DNA of 64,000 bases from positions 310,001-374,000 of the forward strand of contig DYEC01000012.1 of assembly GCA_020725865.1 (NCBI GenBank), given 5' to 3'. Each line of letters begins with the position of its first letter. Position 1 is the stretch's first letter. A program made the translations under genes and the position numbers. The stretch is from Anaerolinea sp. (GTDB taxonomy: Bacteria > Chloroflexota > Anaerolineae > Anaerolineales > Anaerolineaceae). Below are positions 45,631 to 54,290 of the stretch, in pieces. The notes beneath the pieces are model-generated. The model was not told the DNA's origin. It saw only the letters and a program-made list of their open reading frames with translations, and did not search any database.

Positions 45631-45647
45631 GTCCCAAACTGGTATAA

Positions 45648-45679
45648 TACCCGGCAGTTATGAACGTTACTGCCGGGTA
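45648..45679 (+). terminator. Strong hairpin between the two radical SAM genes
   Basis: TACCCGGCAGT (45648-45658) pairs perfectly with ACTGCCGGGTA (45669-45679) around a 10-base loop and is followed by ATTTTC. It may terminate the first radical SAM transcript. It also sits only 7 bases before the next start codon. An extended -10 box TGGTATAAT (45640-45648) touches its left arm. Confidence 0.5.
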
Positions 45680-45686
45680 ATTTTCT

Positions 45687-46901
45687 ATGGTCATTTTTGG
45701 AAAAACAGACAACAAGAGCATTTCGATCAGCATTAAGCCCAACTGCCTGACTCTCAGTATTTCTAGTACAGATGATACCCAAGTATTCAGTTTTGACCAC
45801 GAAGGCAGATTGTGGGCTGCTATGATTAACGGTGTTTCTTATCGTCGTGGTTTGGATGGCAAAATTGTTGCTAAATGGATCCTCCCGAAAACTCATAACC
45901 ATTGCCGGCGATGGTTATCTCGTACAGAGGGCGAAGCAATAGAAGAAAGAGCAAATAAAATTGCAAGCTGGTTGTTACAAAAAATAATATCTGAGCAAAT
46001 TCAATTATCGGATTTACCCCAAGCTGTATTGGATACGTTAAGTCGCGTTATCGAATTTACTGTTGATCGTTACAGAAAAGATATTAACCGATACTATGAG
46101 GTGTATAAACCAATTGGAATTTTACCTCCAGACCAATACATGGCAGTATTTTTACAGGCAACAGAGGGATGTTCGTTTAACACTTGTACATTTTGCGATT
46201 TTTACAAGGATCGAACATTTCGTATTAAATCGCCAGATGAGTTTTCCAGGCACGTAAAATCGGTTCTTTCTTACCTGGGCGAAGGTATCAGTTTGAGAAG
46301 AACCATATTTCTGGGAGATGCAAATGCATTAATTGCGCCAATGCCGCTTTTACGTGAGCTTCTTAAAATAGTGCATCACTTTTTTGACGTAAGTTCACTT
46401 GGTGGAATATATGCATTTCTCGATGGCTTCAGCGGAGCTTTAAAATCATTGCCGGAATATCAGGAACTTGCGCAACTCCAAGTTAAGCGCGTTTACATTG
46501 GACTCGAAAGTGGAAATGCTGATTTACTAAAATTGCTCAAAAAACCCTCTGATCCAGAAAAAGCGATTGAAACAGTTCGAGCTATAAAAATGGCTGGGAT
46601 GTTTGTTGACATCATCATTCTGTTGGGAGCTGGCGGGCATAAATATTCTATGGCACATATCGAGGATACAGTCAAGGTACTCAACGAAATGAAGTTAAAC
46701 GCAGACGACATTATTTATTTTTCGGAACTCGTCGAATCTGAGGGGCTGGCTTATACCAGACAGGCTTATCAGGCACAATTGAAACCAATGACACCCGATG
46801 AGCGAATAAAGCAAGGTGAAGCAATCGAATATAAATTAATTTTTCCAGATGGTAGTACCCCACATATTGCCCGTTATGATATTCGCGAGTTCGTATACTG
46901 A
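45687..46901 (+). CDS. Radical SAM protein with CX4CX2C cluster motif
   Basis: 404-residue radical SAM enzyme of unknown substrate. The N-terminal ~130 residues are not a B12 domain. The cluster-binding motif reads EGCSFNTCTFCDFY, i.e. Cys-x4-Cys-x2-Cys rather than the usual x3-x2 spacing. Further SAM-barrel features: FLGDANAL, VYIGLESGNADLLKLL and MFVDIIILLGAGG. It ends with a region that refers to neither a SPASM nor a B12 domain. Followed after 18 bases by an FmdB-type zinc ribbon gene. Confidence 0.85.
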   Translation: MVIFGKTDNKSISISIKPNCLTLSISSTDDTQVFSFDHEGRLWAAMINGVSYRRGLDGKIVAKWILPKTHNHCRRWLSRTEGEAIEERANKIASWLLQKIISEQIQLSDLPQAVLDTLSRVIEFTVDRYRKDINRYYEVYKPIGILPPDQYMAVFLQATEGCSFNTCTFCDFYKDRTFRIKSPDEFSRHVKSVLSYLGEGISLRRTIFLGDANALIAPMPLLRELLKIVHHFFDVSSLGGIYAFLDGFSGALKSLPEYQELAQLQVKRVYIGLESGNADLLKLLKKPSDPEKAIETVRAIKMAGMFVDIIILLGAGGHKYSMAHIEDTVKVLNEMKLNADDIIYFSELVESEGLAYTRQAYQAQLKPMTPDERIKQGEAIEYKLIFPDGSTPHIARYDIREFVY

Positions 46902-46919
46902 ACCCCTGGAGGTTTATTT

Positions 46920-47141
46920 ATGCCATTATATGAGTATGTATGTGACGAATGTGGGTACCACTTTGACATGTTGCGGCCTATGAGTGATGCCGATAAACCT
47001 GTTGCATGTCAAAAGTGTAACAGTGCGCTGACCCACCGGGTTGTTTCGTTATTTTTCGCACAAGGTGACGGCCATTCACTTGTTAAAAACAATGGTTGCA
47101 GTGGTTGCCATAGCAGTTCTTGCGCATCTTGTCGCTCCTGA
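46920..47141 (+). CDS. FmdB-type zinc ribbon protein
   Basis: 73-residue protein starting MPLYEYVCDECGYHFDML, with a second pair CQKC, forming a four-Cys zinc ribbon. The C-terminus adds a Cys/Ser-rich tail (CSGCHSSSCASC). The FmdB family is small and often regulatory. A GGAGG sequence precedes the ATG. Confidence 0.93.
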   Translation: MPLYEYVCDECGYHFDMLRPMSDADKPVACQKCNSALTHRVVSLFFAQGDGHSLVKNNGCSGCHSSSCASCRS

Positions 47142-47158
47142 GAACTGGAAAACTTATT

Positions 47159-47992
47159 ATGAAAGACTTTAACCAAAAACTGGCTTTGGTCACTGGCGGC
47201 TCAAGTGGTATAGGGCTTGCCATCGCAAAGCAACTTGCAAGCCTTGGTGCCGACATTGCCATTATGGCACGCCGTCCAGAGCAATTACAAAATGCAAAAC
47301 AAGAAATTGAACAGGTATCCAAAGGTAAACAACCTGTCCGAATCATCAGCGCTGATGTATCGAACGAACAAGGAGTGACCACAACACTGGAACAATTCGT
47401 CAACCAAACCGGAGTCCCTGACTTATTGATTCATTCTGCTGGTGTCACACAGCCGGGACTTTTCCATGATCAAGCGACGGACATTTTCCGTTGGATCATG
47501 GACATAAATTATTACGGTTCCCTCTACGTAACAAAAGCACTAATCGAACCAATGAGAGGTAAAAAAGCGGGGCATATTGTTTTTATTTCATCCATAGCAG
47601 GGCTTGTGGGTGTTTATGGTTATACAGCATATTGCGCATCAAAATTCGCTGTTCGTGGGCTGGCGGAAGCATTACGTTCCGAGCTCAAATTTGACGGTAT
47701 CGGTGTCACTGTTGTCTATCCGCCGGACACCAAAACCCCACAACTGGAATATGAAAAGCCTTTCAAGCCACCAATCACAAGAGCACTTTCATCGCTTACT
47801 GGCGTTTTACAGCCAGAGGCTGTTGCTCGTGCAACTATCAGGGGCATTCAAAAGAACCGCTTTATTGTTACCCCAGGTTTTGAGGCAAGTTTTTGGTACG
47901 CAATTTCTACTTTCGCTGGACCCGGTTTACATAAACTCATGGATTGGCTTACGCTCTGGGCAGACCGTCAGGTAAAAGCAGGAAAATTCTGA
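47159..47992 (+). CDS. Short-chain dehydrogenase, 3-ketodihydrosphingosine-reductase-like
   Basis: 277-residue SDR. NAD(P) motif TGGSSGIGLAIA, IMARRPEQL with arginines suiting NADPH, the NAG-equivalent HSAGVTQ, catalytic Ser in FISSIAG and Tyr-x3-Lys in YTAYCASKFA. The VVYPPDTKTPQ segment is characteristic of 3-ketodihydrosphingosine reductases. A role in making a sphingoid or other long-chain amino alcohol is therefore possible but not proved. ATG 47159 chosen; it follows the fmdB-type gene by 17 bases. Confidence 0.88.
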   Translation: MKDFNQKLALVTGGSSGIGLAIAKQLASLGADIAIMARRPEQLQNAKQEIEQVSKGKQPVRIISADVSNEQGVTTTLEQFVNQTGVPDLLIHSAGVTQPGLFHDQATDIFRWIMDINYYGSLYVTKALIEPMRGKKAGHIVFISSIAGLVGVYGYTAYCASKFAVRGLAEALRSELKFDGIGVTVVYPPDTKTPQLEYEKPFKPPITRALSSLTGVLQPEAVARATIRGIQKNRFIVTPGFEASFWYAISTFAGPGLHKLMDWLTLWADRQVKAGKF

Positions 47993-48063
47993 ATCAACCG
48001 CTTTCGGTTTGATGTGTTATACTTTCAATGATATCCTAATCCCCCATATCAAAAGAGGTGCTC

Positions 48064-48990
48064 ATGAATAAACACTTCATTGCCATCTCAGATTTCACTC
48101 CACAAGAAATCTGGGAGATGTTAGATTTATCCATTCGACTGAAGAAGGAATGGAGGAGTGGCGGGAACCCGCCTTTGTTGAAAGGAAAAGTGCTTGGAAT
48201 GATTTTCCAAAAGCCCAGCCTGCGCACTCGCGTAAGTTTTGATATGGCAATGCGTCATCTAGGTGGAGATGCCTTGTATCTCTCCCCCAATGAAATTGGT
48301 CTAGGAAAGCGTGAAGCAATTTCGGATATTGCGCGTGTGCTTTCTGGCTATGTGGATGCCATTATGGCACGTGTCTTTGAACACCAACATATCCTCGAGT
48401 TAGCCAAATGGTCAAGCGTGCCTGTAATCAATGGTTTGAGTGATTATAACCACCCCTGCCAGGCAATGGCTGATGCACTTACCATCATCGAAAAATTTGG
48501 AACAATGAAGGGAATTAACATTGCCTTCATCGGCGATGGGAATAACGTAGCTGTCTCATTGATGCACATTGCAGCAAAGTTAGGTGCCAACTTTACCATT
48601 GCTAATCCTGAAGGTTATGATATTACACCTGTGGCAGTTGAAGCTGCATACAAGTTTGCCGCCGAAAGTGGAAGCAAACTCACTTTCCTGCGAGACCCGC
48701 ACGAGGCGGTCAGAAATGCTCATGTTATCTACACAGATACATGGACCAGCATGGGACAAGAAGAAGAAGCTCAGCAGAGGGAAAAGGTTTTCCCGCCCTA
48801 CCAGGTCAACGCGAAGCTGGTATCAGAAGCTGATAGGGATGTGATCGTAATGCATTGTCTGCCGGCACATCGTGGTCAAGAAATTACAGACGAAGTTGCC
48901 GATGGACCCCATTCTGCCTTATTCACTCAGGCTCATAACCGGTTACACGCCCAAAAAGGTATCCTGGTCAAGCTATTTGGAAAGGCATAG
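48064..48990 (+). CDS. argF: Ornithine carbamoyltransferase
   Basis: Forms citrulline from ornithine and carbamoyl phosphate in arginine synthesis, or the reverse in catabolism. 308 residues. Carbamoyl-phosphate motif Ser-Leu-Arg-Thr-Arg at 52-56, [11 protein letters not shown], and the ornithine-binding [13 protein letters not shown] near 260. GAGGTG lies 4 bases before the ATG at 48064. Followed after 12 bases by an ornithine aminotransferase, so this operon may handle ornithine breakdown as well as synthesis. Confidence 0.96.
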   Translation: MNKHFIAISDFTPQEIWEMLDLSIRLKKEWRSGGNPPLLKGKVLGMIFQKPSLRTRVSFDMAMRHLGGDALYLSPNEIGLGKREAISDIARVLSGYVDAIMARVFEHQHILELAKWSSVPVINGLSDYNHPCQAMADALTIIEKFGTMKGINIAFIGDGNNVAVSLMHIAAKLGANFTIANPEGYDITPVAVEAAYKFAAESGSKLTFLRDPHEAVRNAHVIYTDTWTSMGQEEEAQQREKVFPPYQVNAKLVSEADRDVIVMHCLPAHRGQEITDEVADGPHSALFTQAHNRLHAQKGILVKLFGKA

Positions 48991-49002
48991 AAGGCGCAGA
49001 GT

Positions 49003-50205
49003 ATGAATACAGGCGAATACATAGAGCTGGAAAAAAAATATGGGGCGCATAATTACCACCCTCTGGATGTAGTCATAGAGAAAGCTCAAGGGGTTTGGGT
49101 TTATGATGTGGAAGGTAATCGTTACCTAGACTGCTTAAGCGCCTATTCAGCGCTGAATCAAGGACATGTTCATCCTCGCATCCTGCAAGCCATGATCCAG
49201 CAGGCAGAAAAGGTAACGCTAACCTCGCGCGCTTTTAGAAACGACCAGTTACCATTGCTTTACAAAGAACTATCCGAAATGACCGGATACCAAATGTCCC
49301 TTCCAATGAACAGTGGCGCTGAGGGAGTTGAAACAGCGTTGAAGCTGGCTCGAAAATGGGCTTATCGGGTCAAGAAAGTTCCCCGCTATCAGGCAGAGAT
49401 CATCGTTGCAGCGGGGAACTTTCACGGTCGAACAGTATCTATTGTATCCTTTTCAACCGAACCACTATACCGGGAGGACTTTGGCCCATTTACACCCGGG
49501 TTTGTCATAGTTCCTTACGGAGACGTAAAGGCAGTTGAAAAAGCTATTACGCCCAATACAGCTGCAGTCTTGTTAGAACCCATCCAGGGGGAAGGAGGAG
49601 TAATTATTCCACCCCAAGGTTACCTGCAACAAGTGAGTCGGATATGTCGGGAAACCAACACACTTTTTATCGCTGACGAAATCCAGACAGGGCTTGGCCG
49701 CACAGGAAAACTGTTCGCGTGCCAGCACGAGGACGTTCGGCCTGATATTGTGATCATTGGAAAAGCACTTTCTGGAGGTTTCTATCCAGTTTCCGCAATA
49801 CTGGCGGATGAACCGCTTTTGGGATTATTCCAGCCTGGTGAACACGGTTCAACCTTTGGCGGCAACCCATTGGGTGCAGCAATCGCGCGAGCCGCCCTAA
49901 AAGTGATCATCGAAGAAAATCTGATTGAGAACGCGCGCATCCAGGGCGAATATTTCTTGGAACAACTGGCGGAGATTCCAGGAAAACATATCAAAGAGAT
50001 TCGCGGCAAAGGTTTGCTGATTGGGGTTGAATTAAAACCCGAAGCTGGCGGCGCAAGAAGGTTTTGCGAAGCCTTAAAAGAAAAGGGTATCCTTGCCAAG
50101 GAAACTCATCAGCACGTAATCCGTTTTGCCCCTCCCCTCATTATTTCCAGAAGCGATGTTGATTGGGCTCTGGAACGTATAAACCAGGTGCTGACAATGC
50201 CGTAA
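49003..50205 (+). CDS. rocD: Ornithine aminotransferase (class III)
   Basis: PLP enzyme, 400 residues, converting ornithine and 2-oxoglutarate to glutamate semialdehyde and glutamate. Segments typical of RocD: KKYGAHNYHPLDVVI at the start, LDCLSAYSALNQGHVHP, MNSGAEGVETALKLARKW, IADEIQTGLGRTGK, and the PLP lysine in IIGKALSGGFYPVSA. The YGAHNYHPL pattern separates it from acetylornithine aminotransferase. Confidence 0.95.
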   Translation: MNTGEYIELEKKYGAHNYHPLDVVIEKAQGVWVYDVEGNRYLDCLSAYSALNQGHVHPRILQAMIQQAEKVTLTSRAFRNDQLPLLYKELSEMTGYQMSLPMNSGAEGVETALKLARKWAYRVKKVPRYQAEIIVAAGNFHGRTVSIVSFSTEPLYREDFGPFTPGFVIVPYGDVKAVEKAITPNTAAVLLEPIQGEGGVIIPPQGYLQQVSRICRETNTLFIADEIQTGLGRTGKLFACQHEDVRPDIVIIGKALSGGFYPVSAILADEPLLGLFQPGEHGSTFGGNPLGAAIARAALKVIIEENLIENARIQGEYFLEQLAEIPGKHIKEIRGKGLLIGVELKPEAGGARRFCEALKEKGILAKETHQHVIRFAPPLIISRSDVDWALERINQVLTMP

Positions 50206-50243
50206 ATCCCTGGGTTTTGAAAGAATAGCGGAGTACCTCTTGA

Positions 50244-50274
50244 TTTTGCCCGTCAATCAAATAGACGGGCAAAA
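50244..50274. repeat. 11-bp inverted repeat between rocD and pyk
   Basis: TTTTGCCCGTC (50244-50254) and GACGGGCAAAA (50264-50274) form a perfect stem around a 9-base loop. It may end the argF-rocD transcript, but the A/T runs lie inside the stem and no T run follows, so it is not a classical intrinsic terminator. Confidence 0.7.
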
Positions 50275-50291
50275 CTAAATTATTTCACAGT

Positions 50292-50320
50292 TTGAAAAAA
50301 TCTTCTTGTCCAAGTATGAC
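50292..50320 (+). promoter_or_regulatory. Possible promoter of pyk
   Basis: TTGAAA at 50292-50297 and TATGAC at 50315-50320 with a 17-bp spacer, ending 21 bases before the pyk start. No Shine-Dalgarno sequence precedes the ATG. Confidence 0.4.
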
Positions 50321-50341
50321 CAAATATGATATGGTTAATAT

Positions 50342-51781
50342 ATGAGTCCGCGTAGAACAAAAATTGTTGCAACCATTGGTCCTGGTAGCAGCCAGAGAAA
50401 CACCCTGAAAAATCTAATGGAAACTGGTATGGATGTTGCCAGAATCAATTTTTCTCATGGGACTTATGAGCAGCATGCCGCAGTCATTGCCATGTTGCGA
50501 GAATTATCAAGTCAACTGGATAAACCCATTTGCATACTACAAGATTTACAGGGACCTAAACTACGATTGGGCAATCTCCCCTCCGAAGGGGTTAATTTAG
50601 AAAAAGGGCAACTGGTCCGTTTGTCAAATATTCATATGTATTTGCATACGACAGGTATGCTATCACTCCCGGCCGATATACCCAACCTGGGATCGATCTC
50701 CCCGGGAAGCAGAGTACTGATAGATGATGGACGGATAGAGTTAGAAACAATTAAATCAACCGACCGGTACTTAGACGCAAAAGTAGTGGTTGGCGGAATC
50801 GTAACCTCCCACAAAGGGGTAAACTTTCCGGGAGCAAATCTTGATATTCCATGCCTGACCGAAAAAGATTTGTCCGACTTAAGGTTCGGACTAGCCCATA
50901 ACGTTGATGTAATTGCAGTTTCCTTTGTGCGAACGGCCAGCGATATTGTTAAAGTTCGGCAAATGATTTCCGATATTGAACCTCAAAAATCAAACATGCC
51001 CATAATTGCCAAGCTGGAACGCCCTGAAGCAATAGAAAACTTGAATGATATTTTAACTGTTGCGGATGGCGTCATGGTCGCCCGTGGTGATTTAGCCGTC
51101 GAAACCTCACCAGCTTCAGTGCCGGTTGTTCAAAAACAAATCATCCGAAGTGCCAACCGCCATGCAAAATATGTTATCACGGCAACACAAATGCTGGAGT
51201 CAATGGTGAATAATCCACGTCCCACCCGGGCAGAGGCTTCGGACGTAGCGAATGCCATCTTCGATGGCACGGACGCTGTTATGTTATCCGCAGAGACCGC
51301 GATTGGAAAATACCCTGTCGAAAGTATTCAGATGATGCATAGGATCATTGAGGAAGCAGAAAGCCATTTTTGCGATTGGGGCTTTTGCGACACAGAAAAG
51401 GATCAACCGGTGCAAGACGATGCAATTTCAACCACAAGAGCTGCGCGTGAACTTGCGCATGATCGAAATGTAGCAGCCATTGCGGTCTTCACCCAAACCG
51501 GAAGAACTGCTGTTTTAATGTCAAAAGCCCGCCCGGAAGTGCCAATTCTGGCTTTTACACCCGAAAAAACTACCTACCGGGTTTTGAACATGTACTGGGG
51601 TGTTACCCCCTATATGGTGCCATATGCAAACACGGTTGAAAAAATGATCCTTGAAGTTGAAAACTGCATTGCAACACAGCGCAAAATAAAAAAGGGGCAG
51701 CAAGTTGTGATTATCTCGGGTTTTCCGGTAGGCACTTTCCGCCCCCCAAATTTCGCGTTGTTGCATACAATAGGACAATAA
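50342..51781 (+). CDS. pyk: Pyruvate kinase
   Basis: Glycolytic enzyme making pyruvate and ATP from phosphoenolpyruvate. 479 residues with the A/B/C domain order. Motifs: KIVATIGPGS near the N-terminus, RINFSHG, LQDLQGPKLRLG, the active-site MVARGDLAVE and the signature region around IIAKLERPEAIEN. The C-terminal domain (about 355-479) is complete. Its stop TAA shares one base with the ATG of the next gene (TAATG). Confidence 0.97.
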   Translation: MSPRRTKIVATIGPGSSQRNTLKNLMETGMDVARINFSHGTYEQHAAVIAMLRELSSQLDKPICILQDLQGPKLRLGNLPSEGVNLEKGQLVRLSNIHMYLHTTGMLSLPADIPNLGSISPGSRVLIDDGRIELETIKSTDRYLDAKVVVGGIVTSHKGVNFPGANLDIPCLTEKDLSDLRFGLAHNVDVIAVSFVRTASDIVKVRQMISDIEPQKSNMPIIAKLERPEAIENLNDILTVADGVMVARGDLAVETSPASVPVVQKQIIRSANRHAKYVITATQMLESMVNNPRPTRAEASDVANAIFDGTDAVMLSAETAIGKYPVESIQMMHRIIEEAESHFCDWGFCDTEKDQPVQDDAISTTRAARELAHDRNVAAIAVFTQTGRTAVLMSKARPEVPILAFTPEKTTYRVLNMYWGVTPYMVPYANTVEKMILEVENCIATQRKIKKGQQVVIISGFPVGTFRPPNFALLHTIGQ

Positions 51782-54264
51782 TGAGTTCGAAAACGATCTT
51801 GTCGCTTCAAAAGGTGCGTAATCTTCTTTTGGGCAAAGGCCTCATTATCCCCATAATTCTTATCATTTCATTAGTGTTTTTGCTGGATCTTTCCCTTAGC
51901 TACCTCGAAATCGCAGAAAATCAGAATTTACAAGCCCAGACACTGGCAAACAACTTAGACAATGAAGTTACTCAGATCAATGAAATACTAACCACCATAG
52001 CTAAGATTTCTGGTATAGCCGATGAGCAAGCATTACCTGAGATAATCTCCGCGTTTGAACAATCCGAAACGCGCTTTGATAGCATTTACATAATCAACTC
52101 AAAAGGTATCATATCTTCAAATCGCCCTAATGTCTCCCCGGAATTGTTCAATATAAAACAAATTCTTGATCTTTTGTCTCAAGGAAAGACCCACTATATT
52201 CAAAGCTCCATAAAAAATGAAACCGCAATTTACTTTTTTGTACCAGCACCCCCGAATGGAGCTATCGTGGCAAAAATAAACAACAGTATTTTTGAGAAAA
52301 CTACTCGTGACGGCACTGCTTTTCAACATGATAGCATTATAAATATTGTCAATGATGGGACACCACTGGTTAGTATAGAAAATGGAAAAGTGAAATCAAA
52401 CAATGTGACTCTACGAGGAAGCACCCCTATAAGTCGTTTGACCGTAGAAACAGGGAGATTGTCTATTAAGACTGTCTCGATTTCTAGGACCACCGGGTGG
52501 CAACTCAACCTCATTACACCGGTATTGGTTTTGATACAACCACATATAATATCCGGGGGCATCATTCTAGTAATTTTTATCATCATTGCAGGACTGCTTA
52601 TCACCAGCATCCGCCATCAGGTTTCCCGGGAAATTGTTAATCCGCTTTTAGAGTTAAACACAAATATTAATGCATTGGCGCAAGGTGATTTCGGAAAAAA
52701 AGCATCGCTTCCAATAAAATCCGCCAGACTTAAAGAGATTCGGGAACTGGCCCATAGCTTTGACCAGATGCTGGATGCTCTATATGTAAGAGAAACAGCA
52801 TTGAGGGAAAATGAGGAAAAATTTCGTGCGCTCATTGAACAGTCAATAGACGCCTTCTGTCTGATAGTGGATGGAAAGCTGGAGATTGCTAATCAGTCAT
52901 TCTGTGAACTGTTTGGAGTGGACCAACAGCAAGTTATAAGCAAAAACTTTCAATTTGTTGATATTGCCTCACCATCCGATCGAGAATATGTCCAGGAACA
53001 AATGAATGTGCTGCTAAATGGTGAACATCACAACTTGCGCTATGAATTTGCCGCCTTGAATAAAAATGGTGAAGAAATAGAAGTAGATGTTTCATCCTCT
53101 GCGATAAATTATCAGGGAAGAATCGCCCTTCAAGCTATTTTGAGAGATGTTACAGAACGAAAAAGATCACAGCAAATAGAACACACTCAGCGCGTCCTGG
53201 CAGAGGCACTTTCTGAAACTGCGTCTTTACTAAACAGCACCCTTGAGTTTGATGTGGTATTAAAGCAGATTTTAGATCACGTGGGCAAGGTAGTACCTCA
53301 TGATGCTTCTCATGTGATGTTGATTGATGAAGATAAAGAAACCGTGCGTATTCTGGCAGCAAGAGGATACCAAGGACGAAATGTTCGGGAGTGGTTTGAA
53401 CATATCAGCTTGTCCATCCGAAACACACCAACCCTAAGGAAGATGTATGAGACTGCAGAGCCAATCGCAATACCTAATACAAGTGAAGACCCCAATTGGG
53501 TCATACTGCCGGAGACCGCCTGGATAAAGTCATATGCTGCAGCGCCGATAAGAGTAAAGGGCGAAGTCATTGGTTTCTTAAATCTGAACAGTCCTATACC
53601 CGGTTTCTTCAATCAAGAAATGGCTTACAGGTTGCAAGCATTTGCTGATCAAGCAGGCATAGCCTTAAATAATGCCAGATTGCTACAGGACTTAAAAACT
53701 GCCTATGAGTTAACACTGCAAGGGTGGTCTAAGGCATTGGAGCTCAGAGACTACGAAACTGAAGGTCATGCACTTCGTGTTGTGGAAACAACTATCCACC
53801 TGGCGCGCAATATGGGATTCACGGAACCAGAACTAACGTATATGAGATATGGTGCTTTACTACACGATATTGGAAAAATCGGGATACCGGACGCTATTCT
53901 GCTCAAAAATGGACCGTTAACAGACGAAGAATGGAGTATCATGCGCAAACATCCAGAGTATGCTTATGAGGTTCTGTCGCCAATCCCTTATCTGCGTCCC
54001 GCAATAGATATTCCATATTGCCACCACGAGAAATGGGATGGATCGGGTTATCCACGCGGGCTAAGGGGCAAGGAAATTCCAATAGCTGCGAGAATTTTCT
54101 CTGTCATGGATGTCTGGGATGGCTTAATATCAAACCGTCCTTATCGGGACGCCTGGCCCAGAAAGAAGGCTGCAGAATATATTGCGTCCCAATCGGCAAA
54201 GCATTTTGATCCGGACGTTGTAAAGGTTTTTCTAGAAGTTTATAAAGAAATCATCACGGGATAA
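51781..54264 (+). CDS. Membrane sensor with HAMP, PAS, GAF and HD-GYP domains (c-di-GMP phosphodiesterase type)
   Basis: 827 residues. Membrane helices at about 19-38 and 248-275 flank an extracytoplasmic Cache-like sensor. A HAMP segment (about 280-335), PAS (about 345-465), GAF (about 480-640) and HD-GYP (about 660-827) follow. The HD-GYP catalytic residues are complete: His695-Asp696 (LLHDIGKIGIP), CHHEKWDGSGYP with GYP at 756-758, and VMDVWDGL. It should hydrolyse cyclic di-GMP. Translation is coupled to pyk through a one-base overlap. Confidence 0.93.
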   Translation: MSSKTILSLQKVRNLLLGKGLIIPIILIISLVFLLDLSLSYLEIAENQNLQAQTLANNLDNEVTQINEILTTIAKISGIADEQALPEIISAFEQSETRFDSIYIINSKGIISSNRPNVSPELFNIKQILDLLSQGKTHYIQSSIKNETAIYFFVPAPPNGAIVAKINNSIFEKTTRDGTAFQHDSIINIVNDGTPLVSIENGKVKSNNVTLRGSTPISRLTVETGRLSIKTVSISRTTGWQLNLITPVLVLIQPHIISGGIILVIFIIIAGLLITSIRHQVSREIVNPLLELNTNINALAQGDFGKKASLPIKSARLKEIRELAHSFDQMLDALYVRETALRENEEKFRALIEQSIDAFCLIVDGKLEIANQSFCELFGVDQQQVISKNFQFVDIASPSDREYVQEQMNVLLNGEHHNLRYEFAALNKNGEEIEVDVSSSAINYQGRIALQAILRDVTERKRSQQIEHTQRVLAEALSETASLLNSTLEFDVVLKQILDHVGKVVPHDASHVMLIDEDKETVRILAARGYQGRNVREWFEHISLSIRNTPTLRKMYETAEPIAIPNTSEDPNWVILPETAWIKSYAAAPIRVKGEVIGFLNLNSPIPGFFNQEMAYRLQAFADQAGIALNNARLLQDLKTAYELTLQGWSKALELRDYETEGHALRVVETTIHLARNMGFTEPELTYMRYGALLHDIGKIGIPDAILLKNGPLTDEEWSIMRKHPEYAYEVLSPIPYLRPAIDIPYCHHEKWDGSGYPRGLRGKEIPIAARIFSVMDVWDGLISNRPYRDAWPRKKAAEYIASQSAKHFDPDVVKVFLEVYKEIITG

Positions 54265-54290
54265 TTCAAATAGCTGAAAGAATACTCATC

